NCBI GenBank assembly: GCA_963576565.1
Contig: OY755047.1
Location: 5,364,931-5,428,930 of the forward strand
Length of the DNA stretch: 64,000 nucleotides
DNA from: Aspidapion aeneum
Taxonomy: Eukaryota; Arthropoda; Insecta; Coleoptera; Brentidae
Direction: 5' to 3'
Shown here: in pieces, positions 19,683 through 30,409 of the stretch
How positions within the stretch are numbered: position 1 is the first letter of the stretch
Layout of the letters: each line of letters begins with the position of its first letter
The notes under the pieces: model-generated
What the model was told of the DNA's origin: nothing
Database searches by the model: none
What the model saw: the letters and a program-made list of their open reading frames with translations, nothing else
Translations under genes and position numbers: made by a program

Positions 19683-19926
19683 GAAAGCGGTGGCGGAACG
19701 AGCCGAACACCAACAACAACAACAACAACAGCAGCAGCAACAACAACAACAACAACAACAGGAACCTGTAGCGACCAGTCAACGAGTGGAAGAGTTGCGC
19801 TCATCGCCGGGAGAGGGCAGCACGTCGCCTGGATCGTTAAGTTCCGGCTCCGAGCATCGGATAAGTCGGATAACCGACAGAGAGAGACAGCGACTGCAGG
19901 AACAAGAGAGAAGACGGAGAGAAGTG
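19683..19926 (+). CDS. fs(1)h: fs(1)h / BRD4 orthologue, exon with polyglutamine and charged helix
   Basis: The acceptor is TTTCTTGTAG and the donor is GTG before GTAAGA. It is 244 bp; with the previous 182-bp exon this gives 142 whole codons. The peptide starts KAVAERAEH, then has 17 glutamines coded by mixed CAA/CAG at 19711-19761. A Ser/Gly-rich stretch (SSPGEGSTSPGSLSSGSEHR) follows, then a basic helix with ERQRLQEQERRRREV. The last helix corresponds to the QERRRREA segment immediately before the terminal motif of human BRD4. Confidence 0.92.
19711..19761 (+). repeat. CAA/CAG trinucleotide repeat coding 17 glutamines
   Basis: Seventeen Gln codons, with four CAG interruptions among CAA, inside an fs(1)h exon. 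The interruptions should limit length instability. Confidence 0.9.
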
Positions 19927-20289
19927 GTAAGAACAGTGGCGTCTTCTATTGAATTTATACGAAAACTTGTTTCACCGTATTTTAAGGTTTTCTGTAATTT
20001 AATAGAAAAATGTTATGGGTCAAAATCATGGAGGTGGAGAGGATTTTTTAAGTTAAAGCTGTAGTAAATTACAGTTTTTTTATTATTTTTAAAACTCATC
20101 TCCACAGTTTTCAATAATTTTACTTAAATACGTTCCTGATTTAACTTTGTTCTTTTTATACCCGAAAAATCATTTGGGGAACGCTTTCATAACTCAGTAA
20201 ACGAAGTTCAAATGGACATGAAACATATTAAAATAAATTAAATTTCATAATCTATATTTTCAAACGTAAAATTAAGTACCCGTGATTTT

Positions 20290-20490
20290 AAAAATCAAAC
20301 AAGTTTCGTGGCTAATCGGGTAAAAAGAAGTTTTTGTTTCTCTCATATTTTTCCGTGGGTAGCTTGAAAGCTTAATGGACACCTAATAAGTGTTGACAAT
20401 TAACTGTTTCGTCCTTATGGGACTCCTCAGAACACTGCTTGGTCAATGTGACACTCTTGCGCTATCTCGGTAGATGGTGCTTGTTGCGTC
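20290..20490 (+). repeat. dispersed repeat, partial copy of the 35325-36033 element
   Basis: Shares ATCAAACAAGTTTC, CCGTGGGTAGCTTGAAAGCT, GGACACCTAATAAGTGTTGA and TTTCGTCCTTATGGGACTCC with 35325-35527 and 35826-36033, with a short deletion around the CACGGGGGTCC block. Confidence 0.65.
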
Positions 20491-20571
20491 ATCATTTAGG
20501 GAACAGATACATAAAATATTAAAATGATTTTTATTGAAAATGTCAGATGGTGCTGTACTAGGTCTTTCCAT

Positions 20572-20628
20572 TAGGGTCACTGCATCCAGGAAGCCCAGAC
20601 GCCAGGCTTTCAGGATGCAGTGACCCTA
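20572..20628. mobile_element. 57-bp mini-element: perfect TIR hairpin with 9-bp TSD
   Basis: TAGGGTCACTGCATCC at the left and GGATGCAGTGACCCTA at the right are exact 16-bp inverted repeats, with an inner AAGCC/GGCTT stem. The 9-mer TCTTTCCAT flanks both sides (20563-20571 and 20629-20637). It sits in the last intron of fs(1)h. Confidence 0.75.
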
Positions 20629-21187
20629 TCTTTCCATCGCATCTTCGAACAGCTGGTCAACGCTGAGTTGATAGTTCGTATTAAATATTAAATATTAAAT
20701 TAAAGCGGTAAACAAATTTTATTTTGACATATAAGTAGCGTACATCAATTCAGCATCATTTGGGGAATGCTGGTGTAGAATGTGTTTAGGTTAAAACTAT
20801 ATATTTTTGTCATTCTTATAATAAAAAATCAAGCCTCAAAAATATTTTGTTTTACATTATAACAGAAAAAATCAAAGATAATAATGGCGGAAACGTCATT
20901 TTGGGAACGGTCATTTCGGGAACGTTTTAGGATATGACGAACGTATTAGCCTTATTTTATCCCAAAAAGAAAAAAAATATGAGAGACATGAGTTACTTTA
21001 TAAAAATATGATAAAAATTTTTCAAAAATGAATTGAATTGAAACATAATTTATTGTTTAATTATTGATTTTTTTTAATTTTTGAAAATGTTAATATTTAG
21101 AATTTTAAATTAAGATTTTTTTAGAAATTAAAATTTTTTTTTAAAGAATTTTTTATTTTATTTTTGAAAATGTTATTTTTTTTAATA

Positions 21188-21190
21188 ATG

Positions 21191-21271
<81 letters not shown>
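21188..21271. repeat. (TA)n microsatellite
   Basis: About 40 TA units in the last fs(1)h intron; YIYIYI open frames here are artefacts. Confidence 0.95.
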
Positions 21272-21275
<4 letters not shown>

Positions 21276-21842
21276 CATAAATAGATTTAGAAATATGTCT
21301 TACTTTACTTTTGGGCACAAAATAGTCATTTAGGGAACGCCTTAGAGTAATATAGTCTAAGGGGAACGCTAATAATAAATAAATAGTTAAAAAAAACATT
21401 GCAGATTTTAGAAATTATATTCATAAAATTTTTGAGACAAAAATAAAGTGTTTTTAAAATTAGGAACAAAAATTTACCCCAAAAAATTTGAATGGGTAAT
21501 TTCTCTCACTAATTATCACAATCCATATCAAGTTTGACTACATTAATGGAATTAAAGTACTTTTAAAGAAAGTTTAGTATTGTTTTTAAAGTTTTAAAAA
21601 ACATTCCCCAAATGACGTTTTTTTGAGTGGTCTATTATTTTTGTCGATGATTTGAAAAATGTACCGTTCTATGCTCTGCCCGGTTATAAATTAATAAATG
21701 GGGAGTTGAACCAACATTTAATCGTAAAAAATCTTTTGTGAAGCAAAGTCAAACTTTTAATAATTTGCAAAAAGGAATTTTCCACCTAGATGATTTTGAC
21801 CCCCTTATATTGAGGTATCAAAAAAGCTGTTTTTTCTTGCAG

Positions 21843-21914
21843 ATGGCGAATAAAATTGACATGAACATGCAGAGTGACCTTATGGCAGCGTTTGAAGGTT
21901 CTCTTGGACAGTAG
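21843..21914 (+). CDS. fs(1)h: fs(1)h / BRD4 orthologue, last exon with C-terminal P-TEFb-interaction motif
   Basis: The acceptor is TTTTTCTTGCAG and the exon ends at the TAG stop. It has 23 codons: ANKIDMNMQSDLMAAFEGSL preceded by M and followed by GQ. The block IDMN-QSDL--xFE is the conserved C-terminal motif of BRD4 and the long fs(1)h isoform, through which these proteins bind and activate P-TEFb (Cdk9/cyclin T). This is the decisive evidence for the identity of all upstream exons. The usual acidic pair before the end is replaced by GSLGQ. A possible AATAAA signal lies at 21956-21961. Confidence 0.95.
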   Translation: MANKIDMNMQSDLMAAFEGSLGQ

Positions 21915-22486
21915 AGAGGTATATAGTTTTTTTTTAATTAAAAAAAATAACCAAAAATAAATCCTAAACGAGTATAGTAGAGTTACGTAGCAATACTTTA
22001 AAAAAAAGAAAAGAAGATACTTGTTCCAAGTGTTTTTCTTTGGTCTTTGTGATTTATTGAAAACTCTAGTGAGTGAGTGAAACAGTTATTACCTAATATT
22101 AGTGAAAGTTAAGTGTATATGTATTTAAATATTAAACAAAAAATGGTCTAAAAACGTTAGATATTCTGTTCTGTCCTTGGTAGAAAATCTACTCTTAATT
22201 TGATGCTCAAATTGGCTGAAAAAAGCAGCTTTTGACACCTCCAAAATTCAATCCATCGTTTACTCCTTGCATATTTAAAAATTTTAAGTTATCAGGGTCT
22301 ATATTCAGTGGCGTACTCAGGAGAGGGGCTTGGGGGTTAAAGCCCCCCCTAGAGCCATGAAATATGGACCCCCAAAATATGATTTTTCTCCAGGATCATT
22401 CTCTGTTTATGGTGTGATTTTTTGGCTTTTTTAAGACCAAAAGTTTTATAAGGCTAGGTCCGAAATCGTTTTTGAAATCCCTTGTA
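21915..22486. other. fs(1)h 3' flank, no gene seen
   Basis: AT-rich sequence, presumably 3' UTR and intergenic DNA. A CCCCC/GGGG-rich stretch at 22320-22375 resembles part of a repeat. No coding sequence recognised. Confidence 0.5.
21956..21961 (+). terminator. candidate poly(A) signal for fs(1)h
   Basis: An AATAAA hexamer lies 42 bases after the stop codon. In DNA this AT-rich it may be chance, and the real 3' UTR could be longer. Confidence 0.35.
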
Positions 22487-22802
22487 CAGTCGAACTTTGA
22501 TAACTCGAACAAGGATGTGTCACATAAAAATTTCGACTTTTCAAATAAAAAATAAAAATTTTGCGCCGTTTTCGTATTTTTTGTGAATGGAAATTTACGT
22601 GTTTTTTTTAAGGAAAAATTGGTATACTTGCAATAATTATGATACAACCAAGTCTATATTAAAAACGTTCAGATCTAATACATGTGAATACATAATTTTG
22701 TTCTTATACATATGTATGAATGTACATATTTTTTTTTACCGAAAAGAAGTCGATTTTTGTGACATAGTAACCTACACAGAAACGTATAGCAAATCGAATA
22801 CA

Positions 22803-23560
22803 GTAGTAGTGGGGGGGTTGACCCGCAGGTCTGACAAGTAGGCCAGAGTAGGCCCTTTTTGCCATGCCCCAAGTCTGTCCCTTAACCCACTCTCTGCATT
22901 TCCCTTTGATGGTCGGGTAACTCATTGGGCCTTCCTGTTCTCTTTACAAAGTCCAGTAAGTCTGCCCATTTGAGCAAAATGCAGTTCTTCCTCGCTCAGA
23001 GTTGGCGCTCCGAGTGCCTGTTGTCTCATCCTTGCGTAGGCCTCGCATTCTGCCACGAGGTGTCTTGATGTCTCTTCTTCCTGTCCACAGGCTGGGCAGG
23101 TAGGGTCATTCTCGACTCCTATACGTGTCATGTGCCTCCTCAACCGGTTATGTCCGGTTAGAGTACCTATCAGCAGTCCGAGGTCTTTTCGTGTCCGTCC
23201 CAGCATTCATCTAATTCTGGTCGCTTTTGGACGGTCTACGAATTCTCTGGTCTGTCTGCAACCCGTTCCTGTTTCCCAGGAGTTTAATAGCGCGTCCTGG
23301 GCCCATTTGTTGAGTCCGCTTTGCACTTGTCTTTTTGTCACGCCCAAAAGTGGCTCCGGTCCTACATAGGCGATTCCTGCCCCGAGCCGTGCGAGTTCGT
23401 CCGCCTTCTCGTTGCCTGGTACCACCGTATGTCCCGGAACCCAAACCAGCGTCACCCGTTTGCCATCGCTTAGGGTCTCCAGCGCCTCTGCGCATTCTTC
23501 CACCAAGCCGTCAGCAATCATGGGTGCGTTTAGCGCCTTCAGGGTGGCTTGACTGTCAGA

Positions 23561-23603
<43 letters not shown>

Positions 23604-23717
23604 CTCCTCTTCGCTGTTCCGAACCTCTTCTAGGGTTGCCGCCATTATTATGGCGTAGACTTCTGCTTGAAAAACAGTAGCCTGCTCACCGAGCGAGTAG
23701 CTCTTTCATTCATTTTT
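22803..23717 (-). pseudogene. LINE fragment: RNase H and zinc-knuckle end of ORF2
   Basis: Reading leftwards: SYSLGEQATVFQAEVYAIIM, EEVRNSEEEL, a (TA)n run, SDSQATLKAL, then VTLVWVPGHTVVPGNEKADE, GPEPLLGVTKRQVQSGLNKW, LIGTLTGHNRLRRHMTRIG and the knuckle CPACGQEEETSRHLVAEC, ending in a G-run and (CTA)n tail. These are RNase H acidic blocks and the C-terminal knuckle of the same type of LINE as 26622-27697. An 11-bp duplication AATCGAATACA flanks it (22792-22802 and 23718-23728). 5'-truncated and frameshifted (HFAQMG in place of HMLKWA near the end). Confidence 0.85.
23567..23600. repeat. (TA)n microsatellite inside RNase H coding sequence
   Basis: About 17 TA units between EEL and CSDSQA of the RNase H domain. 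The same position is expanded in the copy at 26895-26926. Confidence 0.9.
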
Positions 23718-23948
23718 AATCGAATACAAGTTACACTGAATTGCGTCTTTAAAACTTTCCAATGCAAACAAACAAGTTAGAACGATTCGTATTTAGGGGA
23801 TTTCCCCAGTAAAATTCGACTTATCGAAGTTGGCGCCACATACAATGTTCGAGTTATCAAGATATTCGAATAATCAAAGTTTGAGTTATCAAGACCAAAT
23901 TATATATATTTCTTACCCTTGACGCCATTGCCAACAGTTTGGTTCGAC

Positions 23949-25369
23949 CGCAGCCAACGATAAAGACCGGCCATGGCGCGTTATAAGCAAGTCGGCGGTC
24001 ACGTGATCTTAGGAGTCCCAGGATTCTTATTGTATTGCTTAATATATTATATGTTTTTACACAATTTAAATAAATTAACAAAAAAATTTTGTTCTTTTAT
24101 AGGCAAAAATTGAAAAAAATATTTTGCTGATATATGAGTTTATTATGGATAAAAGAACTGAATCTATAAAATAAAAAATTATACAAAATTTGCACTCTAA
24201 TATCTTTAGGTACATATATTGGGTACATGATATCGTTAGTAACTTCAAATCTATACAAGTCTTTCAAAATTGGACATATCAAACCTAAGCTTTTAGTTTT
24301 TTAATGTTTCTTTGACTGTCATCATCTTTGAGTTCTTATTCAAAGATTTATTAGCAGACACTAAACCATTGTGCTTTTTAATAAAATTATTTAAAAAAGC
24401 TTTACATGCCCTTAAACTAATTTTTTCAAGCTTTGACAATAGTTTTTCTCCACAAAAACACTCGCTAGAGTTATCTGAAGAAAAATTTTCAATATAAAAC
24501 ATTTGACAATAATTTATTAAAAAGAAACAAGTGATTTTGTGAATAAGTGAGATGGTTTTCCCATTCAATAGACTGAATGTAGTGGTTGTCAATAATTTTT
24601 TGAAAAATTACCCAGCACAAAGTTTAATATCTATTTCAATAAAGTGTAAGTTAACTCATGTTCTTTTAAAAGCTGTATCTTACTTTTTTAATATTTCACA
24701 CTACCAGAGAGATTACTATCTGTTAACAATATTTTACAAATCAGTTTTTTAATATTGCGAGGGTGCGGAAGACATTACCTTAGAATTGTAAATTGACGTG
24801 TATGCACTGGATGACTGGATAAACAAAGATAAAGCCAACATTAAAGTGTATCCACAATATCTTCGATTCTCAGGTTACCTTTTCAAGAGACCTAATTGTT
24901 CAATAAGAAATGACAACTGAACACATTTTTCACTCTCACTGTCGAAAATGTCACTAATGTCTATTACTTGATCATTCTTATCCAAGATCTTATCTTTTAC
25001 CACTTCTTTCCCGTTTGCAACATATTAGGTTTCAGTTTTATAGTTGGACCGACAAGGAACAACACTAATTACACGTTCGCGGCATTGTTTATCTTATAGG
25101 TATTTTCTTTATAATTTACTCATTATTAGCCATTAATTATTTTAACGCAGCCCACTAGTCTTTTTCGTGGGCTGCGTTATTTTAATAACTTTGATAAAAT
25201 TCACATAAAATTCGTGCCCGAATTAAAAAAAAAATCGACGTAAACAAACATACCAAAACTGAACACACACATGTTTTATAATGACAGCGGGCCGAGAGGC
25301 GTTTTTTTTTGGGACTCCTACGGTCACGTGATATTTCCGCGCCCGGGCCGGTCTTTCTCGTGGGCTGCG
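23949..25369. mobile_element. 1.42-kb TIR element with 8-bp TSD, copy 2
   Basis: Same ends and interior as 15764-17192, flanked by GGTTCGAC at 23941-23948 and 25370-25377. A reverse-strand open frame of 99 codons (24592-24293) is longer than in copy 1 and contains CGEKLLSKLEKISLRACKAF, consistent with a decayed transposase fragment. Not identified further. Confidence 0.85.
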
Positions 25370-25411
25370 GGTTCGACTTATCAAAGATTTGGAGTTATCG
25401 AAGTTCGACTG

Positions 25412-25851
25412 TATTTACTTTTATCTGGGACATCCTGTATAAAGCACACATAAATTGTTTAACTGTAGGTCAAGATTGTGTTGCCATCTAGCGGTATTTC
25501 AGTTTATTATGGAGTACATGATGGATCATTTTTCAAACTAATTTATAAATTTGTCATAGGACACGCTACGCTACTAGTCCACAGCACACCTGTCTATTTT
25601 GAAGTGATGAGTAACAGGCTGAATTTTAACAAAAAGTTTAATTTTGCTTGGACTCCAACTTTTTCCGCTGTGAAAATTTTTGAGTAATTCCTTACATAAT
25701 GCGCAAGCGTAAACATCTTTCGAGTGCACGACTGACTAAACTAATTTGTAGGACAATGTTGCTATTTACTTTGAAACACATTTTTTAAGCAACATAATTT
25801 TTTTTCTTTGTTTAAAACTCGTAGACAATGATTGAGTAGACATAAATTTTC
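25412..25851. other. unassigned AT-rich stretch
   Basis: No gene or clear repeat recognised between the pogo-like element and the Penelope-like element. Confidence 0.4.
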
Positions 25852-26245
25852 GGACTTCCATTGTCTTATATTTATTTTAAACACGAAGTTTCGGTTAGTA
25901 AGTATCTCTAACCGTTTTCAAGTGTAAATAAACTAAACAATCTAGTCTCTAGGCTACTACTTATACTAGTTGGCGTGCAGTCAGGTGTGACGAACCGCCT
26001 CTTTTTTTAATCCTAAGACGCCTGTTTTCCTTAAGGAGTGGTTTCCATATGTTTGGTATGTCCGTGCTTGGTTAACTGAAAACTTCTTTATTCTGCATTA
26101 TAAACGCAGCTTCAATAAACTTTCGTTTTCGCCAATGCGACTCCTTATCCAAAACTTTAGCTTCTGACCATTGAATCCTGTGATCATTTGACCATACTAC
26201 TACTTATACTACTTAATGTGCAGTCCGTTGTGACGGACCGCCCCT

Positions 26246-26621
26246 TTTTTTTTGTAAGTTTTGATGTAGAAAGTCTGTACACCAACGTGCCAATAAATGA
26301 GTCACTAAGTATCATTAAAAACAAATTACAAACTGATGATAAACTTAACGAGAGAACAACGCTATCGGTGGAGGGGGTGATGGATCTGTTGAAGCTCTGT
26401 CTCCGTTACTCTTACTTTCAAGTTAAAGATAAGTTTAAAGCGCAAAATGATGGACTTCCAATGGGTTCGTCTCTTTCGCCAGTGGTAGCAAACATCAACA
26501 TGGAGTGGTTTGAGAACCATGCGATCAACACAGCAAGAGTCAAACCAAAACTATGGCTACGATACATGGATGACACATTTATTATATGGCCGGAAAATGA
26601 TGACGAACTACAGATTTTTCT
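26246..26621 (+). pseudogene. Penelope-like RT, first part
   Basis: The frame carries SFDVESLYTNVPINESLSII (RT motif A with its aspartate), LLKLCLRYSYFQVKD, DGLPMGSSLSPVVANINMEW (motif B) and LRYMDDTFIIWPEN (motif C, YMDD). This order and the FDVxSLYTNVP motif are diagnostic of Penelope-like RTs, which are related to telomerase. The frame stops at DELQIFL, where the LINE fragment is inserted. The next Penelope residues, HHLNGIRPTINCTMEIEN, are found at 27711 after the insertion. Confidence 0.9.
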
Positions 26622-26891
26622 TGGAGGCTCGAGAAGAGGTACAAAATCCACATCCCAGACAGGGAAGCGTGGCAGAGAGACGAAATGATGTTTGAGGAGA
26701 GCGCTTTAGTTTGCTACACTGATGGATCCAAACTATCAGAGAGGCAAACCACAGGAGCGGGAGTATACGTGGAAAAACTAGAAGTTCAGAAGAGCTACTC
26801 GCTCGGTGAGCAGGCTACTGTTTTTCAAGCAGAAGTCTACGCCATAATAATGGCGGCAACCCTAGAAGAGGTTCGGAACAGCAAAGAGGAG

Positions 26892-26928
<37 letters not shown>

Positions 26929-27697
26929 TCTGACAGTCAAGCCACCCTGAAGGCGCTAAACGCACCCAGGATTGCTGACGGCTTGGTGGAAGAATGCGCA
27001 GAGGCGCTGGAGACCCTAAGCGATGGCAAACGGGTGACGCTGATTTGGGTTCCGGGACATATGGGGGTACCAGGCAACGAGAAGGCGGACGAACTCCCAC
27101 GACTCGGGGCAGGAACCGCCTATGTAGGACCGGAGCCACTTTTGGGCGTGACAAAAAGACAAGTGCAAAGCGGACTCAACAATTGGTCCCAGGACGCGCT
27201 ATTAAACTCCTGGGAAACAGGAACAGGTTGTAGACAGACCAGAGAATTCGTAGACCGTCCAAAAGCGACCAGAATTAGATGGATGCTGGGACGGACACGA
27301 AAAGACCTCGGACTGTTGATAGGTACTCTTACCGGACATAACCGGTTGAGGAAGCACATGACACGTATAGGAGTCGAGAATGACCCTACCTGCCCAGCCT
27401 GTGGACAGGAAGAAGAGACATCAAGACACCTCGTGGCAGAATGCGAGGCCTACGCAAGGATGAGACAACAGGCACTCGGAGCGCCAACTCTGAGCGAGGA
27501 AGAACTGCACATGCTCAAATGGGCAGACTTACTGGACTTTGTAAAGAGAACAGGAAGGCCCAATGAGTTACCCGACCATCAAAGGGAAGTGCAGAGAGTG
27601 GGTTAAGGGACAGACTTGGGGCATGGCAAAAAGGGCCTACTCTGACCTACTTGTCAGACCTGCGGGTCAACCCCCCCCCCCACTACTACTACTACTA
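26622..27697 (+). pseudogene. LINE fragment inserted in Penelope RT: RNase H and zinc knuckle
   Basis: Flanked by a 14-bp target duplication, CTACAG-A/T-TTTTCT with one mismatch, at 26608-26621 and 27698-27711. It encodes VCYTDGSKLSERQTTGAGVY, ATVFQAEVYAIIM, then a (TA)n tract, SDSQATLKAL, VTLIWVPGHMGVPGNEKADE, and the knuckle CPACGQEEETSRHLVAEC. The open frame continues to a stop at 27606, followed by a C-run and (CTA)n tail. Downstream of the (TA)n tract the 207-codon frame at 26983-27606 is intact, so this copy is better preserved than the inverted one at 22803-23717. The first half of ORF2 is absent (5' truncation). Confidence 0.9.
26895..26926. repeat. (TA)n microsatellite inside RNase H coding sequence
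   Basis: About 16 TA units at the strand leading to CSDSQA. The repeat number sets the reading frame here, and the present number throws the upstream frame into a stop. Confidence 0.9.
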
Positions 27698-27711
27698 CTA
27701 CAGAATTTTCT

Positions 27712-28580
27712 ACACCATCTGAACGGTATTCGACCAACAATCAACTGCACCATGGAAATTGAAAATGATTCGGCCTTATCTTTTTTGGATGTTCTTGTCA
27801 AACGATTAGACAGAAACATTAAAACCACTGTATATAGGAAACCTACACACACGGGACAGTACCTAAATTTTAAGTCTAATCATTCTGTTGCTACAAAACA
27901 AGGAGTTATAAGAAGTTTGTATTTAAGAGCCGTAAATATTTGTAGTAATAATGAAGAATTAACCACATAAATTAACAACATCTTACAACAGAATGGTTAT
28001 TCCGATAAATTATTAAACTCAACGATATCTAAAATTAAAAACAAACCAAATGTAGCAAATTCTCAGAATAATAATCCGTTGGGTATTATTAACAGTCCAT
28101 ATGTTCAAGGGATTTCAGAAAACATAAGACGAATAGCCAAGCACTATAATATAAAAACAGTATTTTTATCGGGAAATACGATAAAGAGTTTTGTAACTAA
28201 AACAAAACCAGAAAATCCCTCAAATAATAAGGAATGTATTTACCAAATCCCGTGTGAGTGTGGTAAATCATATGTAGGTAAAACGAAACGCCCTCTTCAG
28301 GTTAACATCTAAAAAGTACTCAATTAGGGGATATTGAAAAATCCGATTTAGCGGATTATGCATGGTCGAATGATCACAGGATTCAATGGTCAGAAGCTAA
28401 AGTTTTGCATAAGGAGTCGCATTGGTGAAAACGAAAGTTAAGTGAAGCTGCGTTTATAATGCAGAATAAAGAAGTTTTCAGTCAACCAAGCACGGACATA
28501 CCAAACATATGGAAACCACTCCTTAAGGAAAACAGGCGTCTTAGGATTAAAAAAAGGGGGCGGGCCGTAACACCTGACTG
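27712..28580 (+). pseudogene. Penelope-like RT end and GIY-YIG endonuclease
   Basis: After the inserted LINE, the Penelope frame resumes with GIRPTINCTMEIEN, LSFLDVLVKR, TVYRKPTHTGQYLNF (conserved after the palm) and a TAA at about 27968. Then NIRRIAKHYNIKTVFLSG, NPSNNKECIYQIPCECGKSY and VGKTKRPLQVNI form the start of a GIY-YIG domain. Its later part follows after a stop: DYAWSNDHRIQWSEAKVLHK, KLSEAAFIMQNKEVFSQPS and IPNIWKPLL. The nuclease cuts target DNA for priming in Penelope-like elements. At least three in-frame stops make it a pseudogene. Confidence 0.85.
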
Positions 28581-28985
28581 CACACCAAGTAGTATAAGTA
28601 GTAGCCTAGAGACTAGATTGTTTAGTTTACAATTGAAAACGGTTAGAGATACTTACTAACCGAAACGTCGTGTTTAAAATAAATAAAGACAATGGAAGTC
28701 CGAAATTTTATTTCTACTTTCAAGAATGTTTGCAGAGGAAAAAGTTAGACGTCACGGAAAAATAAAGTCATTCATTACTCATCACCTAAAAAATAGACCG
28801 GTGTACTGTGAACTATTAGCGCCTGTTACTAATCAATTGAAAAATATACCGATGTACTGTGGACTATATTTATTTTTATGCTTCCTAATGTCATTTCATA
28901 AAATATGGTCTCCCAAGTTGACTACGGGGGATTCCACAGCCTCTTGTATACTGTATAAAATATAGGTTATAAAGTTTTTAAAATA

Positions 28986-30305
28986 CAGGGTGTCACGCAA
29001 TTGGAAGTCAATATTTTAGCCGCATATTTTATGGCCAAAACTAGAGATAAAAGTTACTATAAACTAGGGAAAAAAATTGTTCCATTTCCGAGATATAGGG
29101 TGTTAAAGTTTAAAAATAAAAATCGAATTTTTTAAATATTATGAACAGTTTTTAACGGATTATTTTCAAAATTGGTATCCGAAGGTTTTTTGGGATGCGA
29201 AACCCGAATATGGATACTTTTTTACTGTGGCTGTGAGAGGTCGCTTCACACTGCACTTCTGATTATTTAAAATTACCATAATTTTCTTTTCAGTGTAGCT
29301 TTTAACTATTTTTGTTATAATAGTTATTTAAACAACAAGGTTTGAAAACGATCGAGACAATTTGGTAGACCGAGCCGAAGGCGAGGTCTACAAGTCGAGG
29401 GAGTGTGCAAAGAGGTTTTCAAACGAGTTTTTTACAATATTTTTTATACGACTGCTAATAAAGAAAGAAAAATCAAATTTTAATTTAACTTGTTTTTATT
29501 TCCGACATTTTTACAACAAAACTTTAAAAATTCAACAATTTTTTGACGTATCTAATCAACAAAACATACGAGCAGTGACGGTTGCTACGGAACTAAGCCA
29601 ACTTATATTGATGGGTGACAACAACAAAAATCACAATGACGGGAGAACCGTATGCAAAAATGACATAGGCGTGCGCAAAAATGACATAAGCGTGTGCAAA
29701 ACGTTTTGCACACAGCGTGCGCAAAATGCCATTTTCAGATCGTGTTCTCCGTGCGCAAAACCCCCTTTTACAAGACAGTCGTATAAAAATATAATTTCCT
29801 AGGCATTTCAGAGCAAAAAAGGTACTATGTTACAATCCGAAAAAGTAAGCCAGTTTCCGTAAAATGTAACAATTTTTTTTTGCAAAATAATTTGAATTTT
29901 TTGGTGTGGTATTAACACTAAAAACCGAAATATCTCGAAAACGGCTAACTTCAGCGGAGTTTAACGAGAGTACCTTTTTAGTTTAAAATTGTTTAGGAAA
30001 TTACTTTCGTAACAAAAACGTAAAAAACTACACTGAGAAAAAAGTTATGGTAATTTTAAACCATCAAAAGCGCAGTATGAAGCGCCCTCTAACGACCAGA
30101 GTAAAAAGGTGTCCATATCCGGGTTTCGCATCCCAAAAAACCCACGTTTTAAATTGTTCATTATATAAAAAAAACGATTTTATTTATTATATATTTATTA
30201 TTTTTACAAAGCAATTTTGGACCCTAGTTTAGATGAACTTTTATCTTTATTTTGGACCCCAGAAGACATGGTTAAAATATTGACGTCTAATTTTGGGACA
30301 CTTTG
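28986..30305. mobile_element. CAGGGTGT foldback element, 1.3 kb, TA-flanked
   Basis: The left end TA-CAGGGTGTCACGCAATT is mirrored by the right end ending TGGGACACTTTG-TA, and the arms share TCAATATTTTA, TTGGGATGCGAAACCCG and CACTGAGAAAA-type blocks. The centre has a GC-richer segment (29360-29400) and repeated TGCGCAAAA-type words at 29650-29760. The 146-codon open frame there has no recognisable domain. Confidence 0.7.
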
Positions 30306-30409
30306 TATATTTTCGAAATTTTTGTTTTTATTTTTACTTTTTGCTCACTTTGGCAGCGTTAACTCGCCAAAAAGTATAAATAAAAAACAAGTTAGTTAAA
30401 AAAATTAGT

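Larger units (their letters stand above)
22487..25411. mobile_element. pogo/Tc1-like TIR element, loaded with insertions
   Basis: The left end TA-CAGTCGAACTTTGATAACTCGA and the right end TCGAAGTTCGACTG-TA are imperfect inverted repeats flanked by TA, as in pogo/Tigger-like elements. Related GAGTTATC/CTCGAAC stretches recur at 23815-23905. The original interior is not recognised. A LINE fragment (22803-23717) and a 1.4-kb TIR element (23949-25369) are inserted inside. Confidence 0.65.
25852..28712 (+). mobile_element. Penelope-like element (RT plus GIY-YIG), with inverted end copies
   Basis: The reverse transcriptase and the GIY-YIG endonuclease are described separately. The left 25852-26190 is an inverted copy of the 3' end at about 28360-28712 (shared ACTTCCATTGTCTT, TCTCTAACCG, GCCTGTTTTCCTTAAGGAG). 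A shorter second inverted piece lies at 26195-26245. Penelope-like elements commonly carry such partial inverted copies at one end. A LINE fragment interrupts it at 26622-27697. Several stops show it is dead. Confidence 0.85.

Noticed and set aside
21121..21399. Frame with YIYIYI repeats
   Set aside because: Translation of a (TA)n microsatellite.
23941..23948. GGTTCGA as a tRNA T-arm
   Set aside because: No A-box or cloverleaf around it; it is the duplicated target site of an inserted element.
29362..29802. 146-codon open frame
   Set aside because: It lies in a foldback element, has repeated words and no recognisable domain; likely chance.
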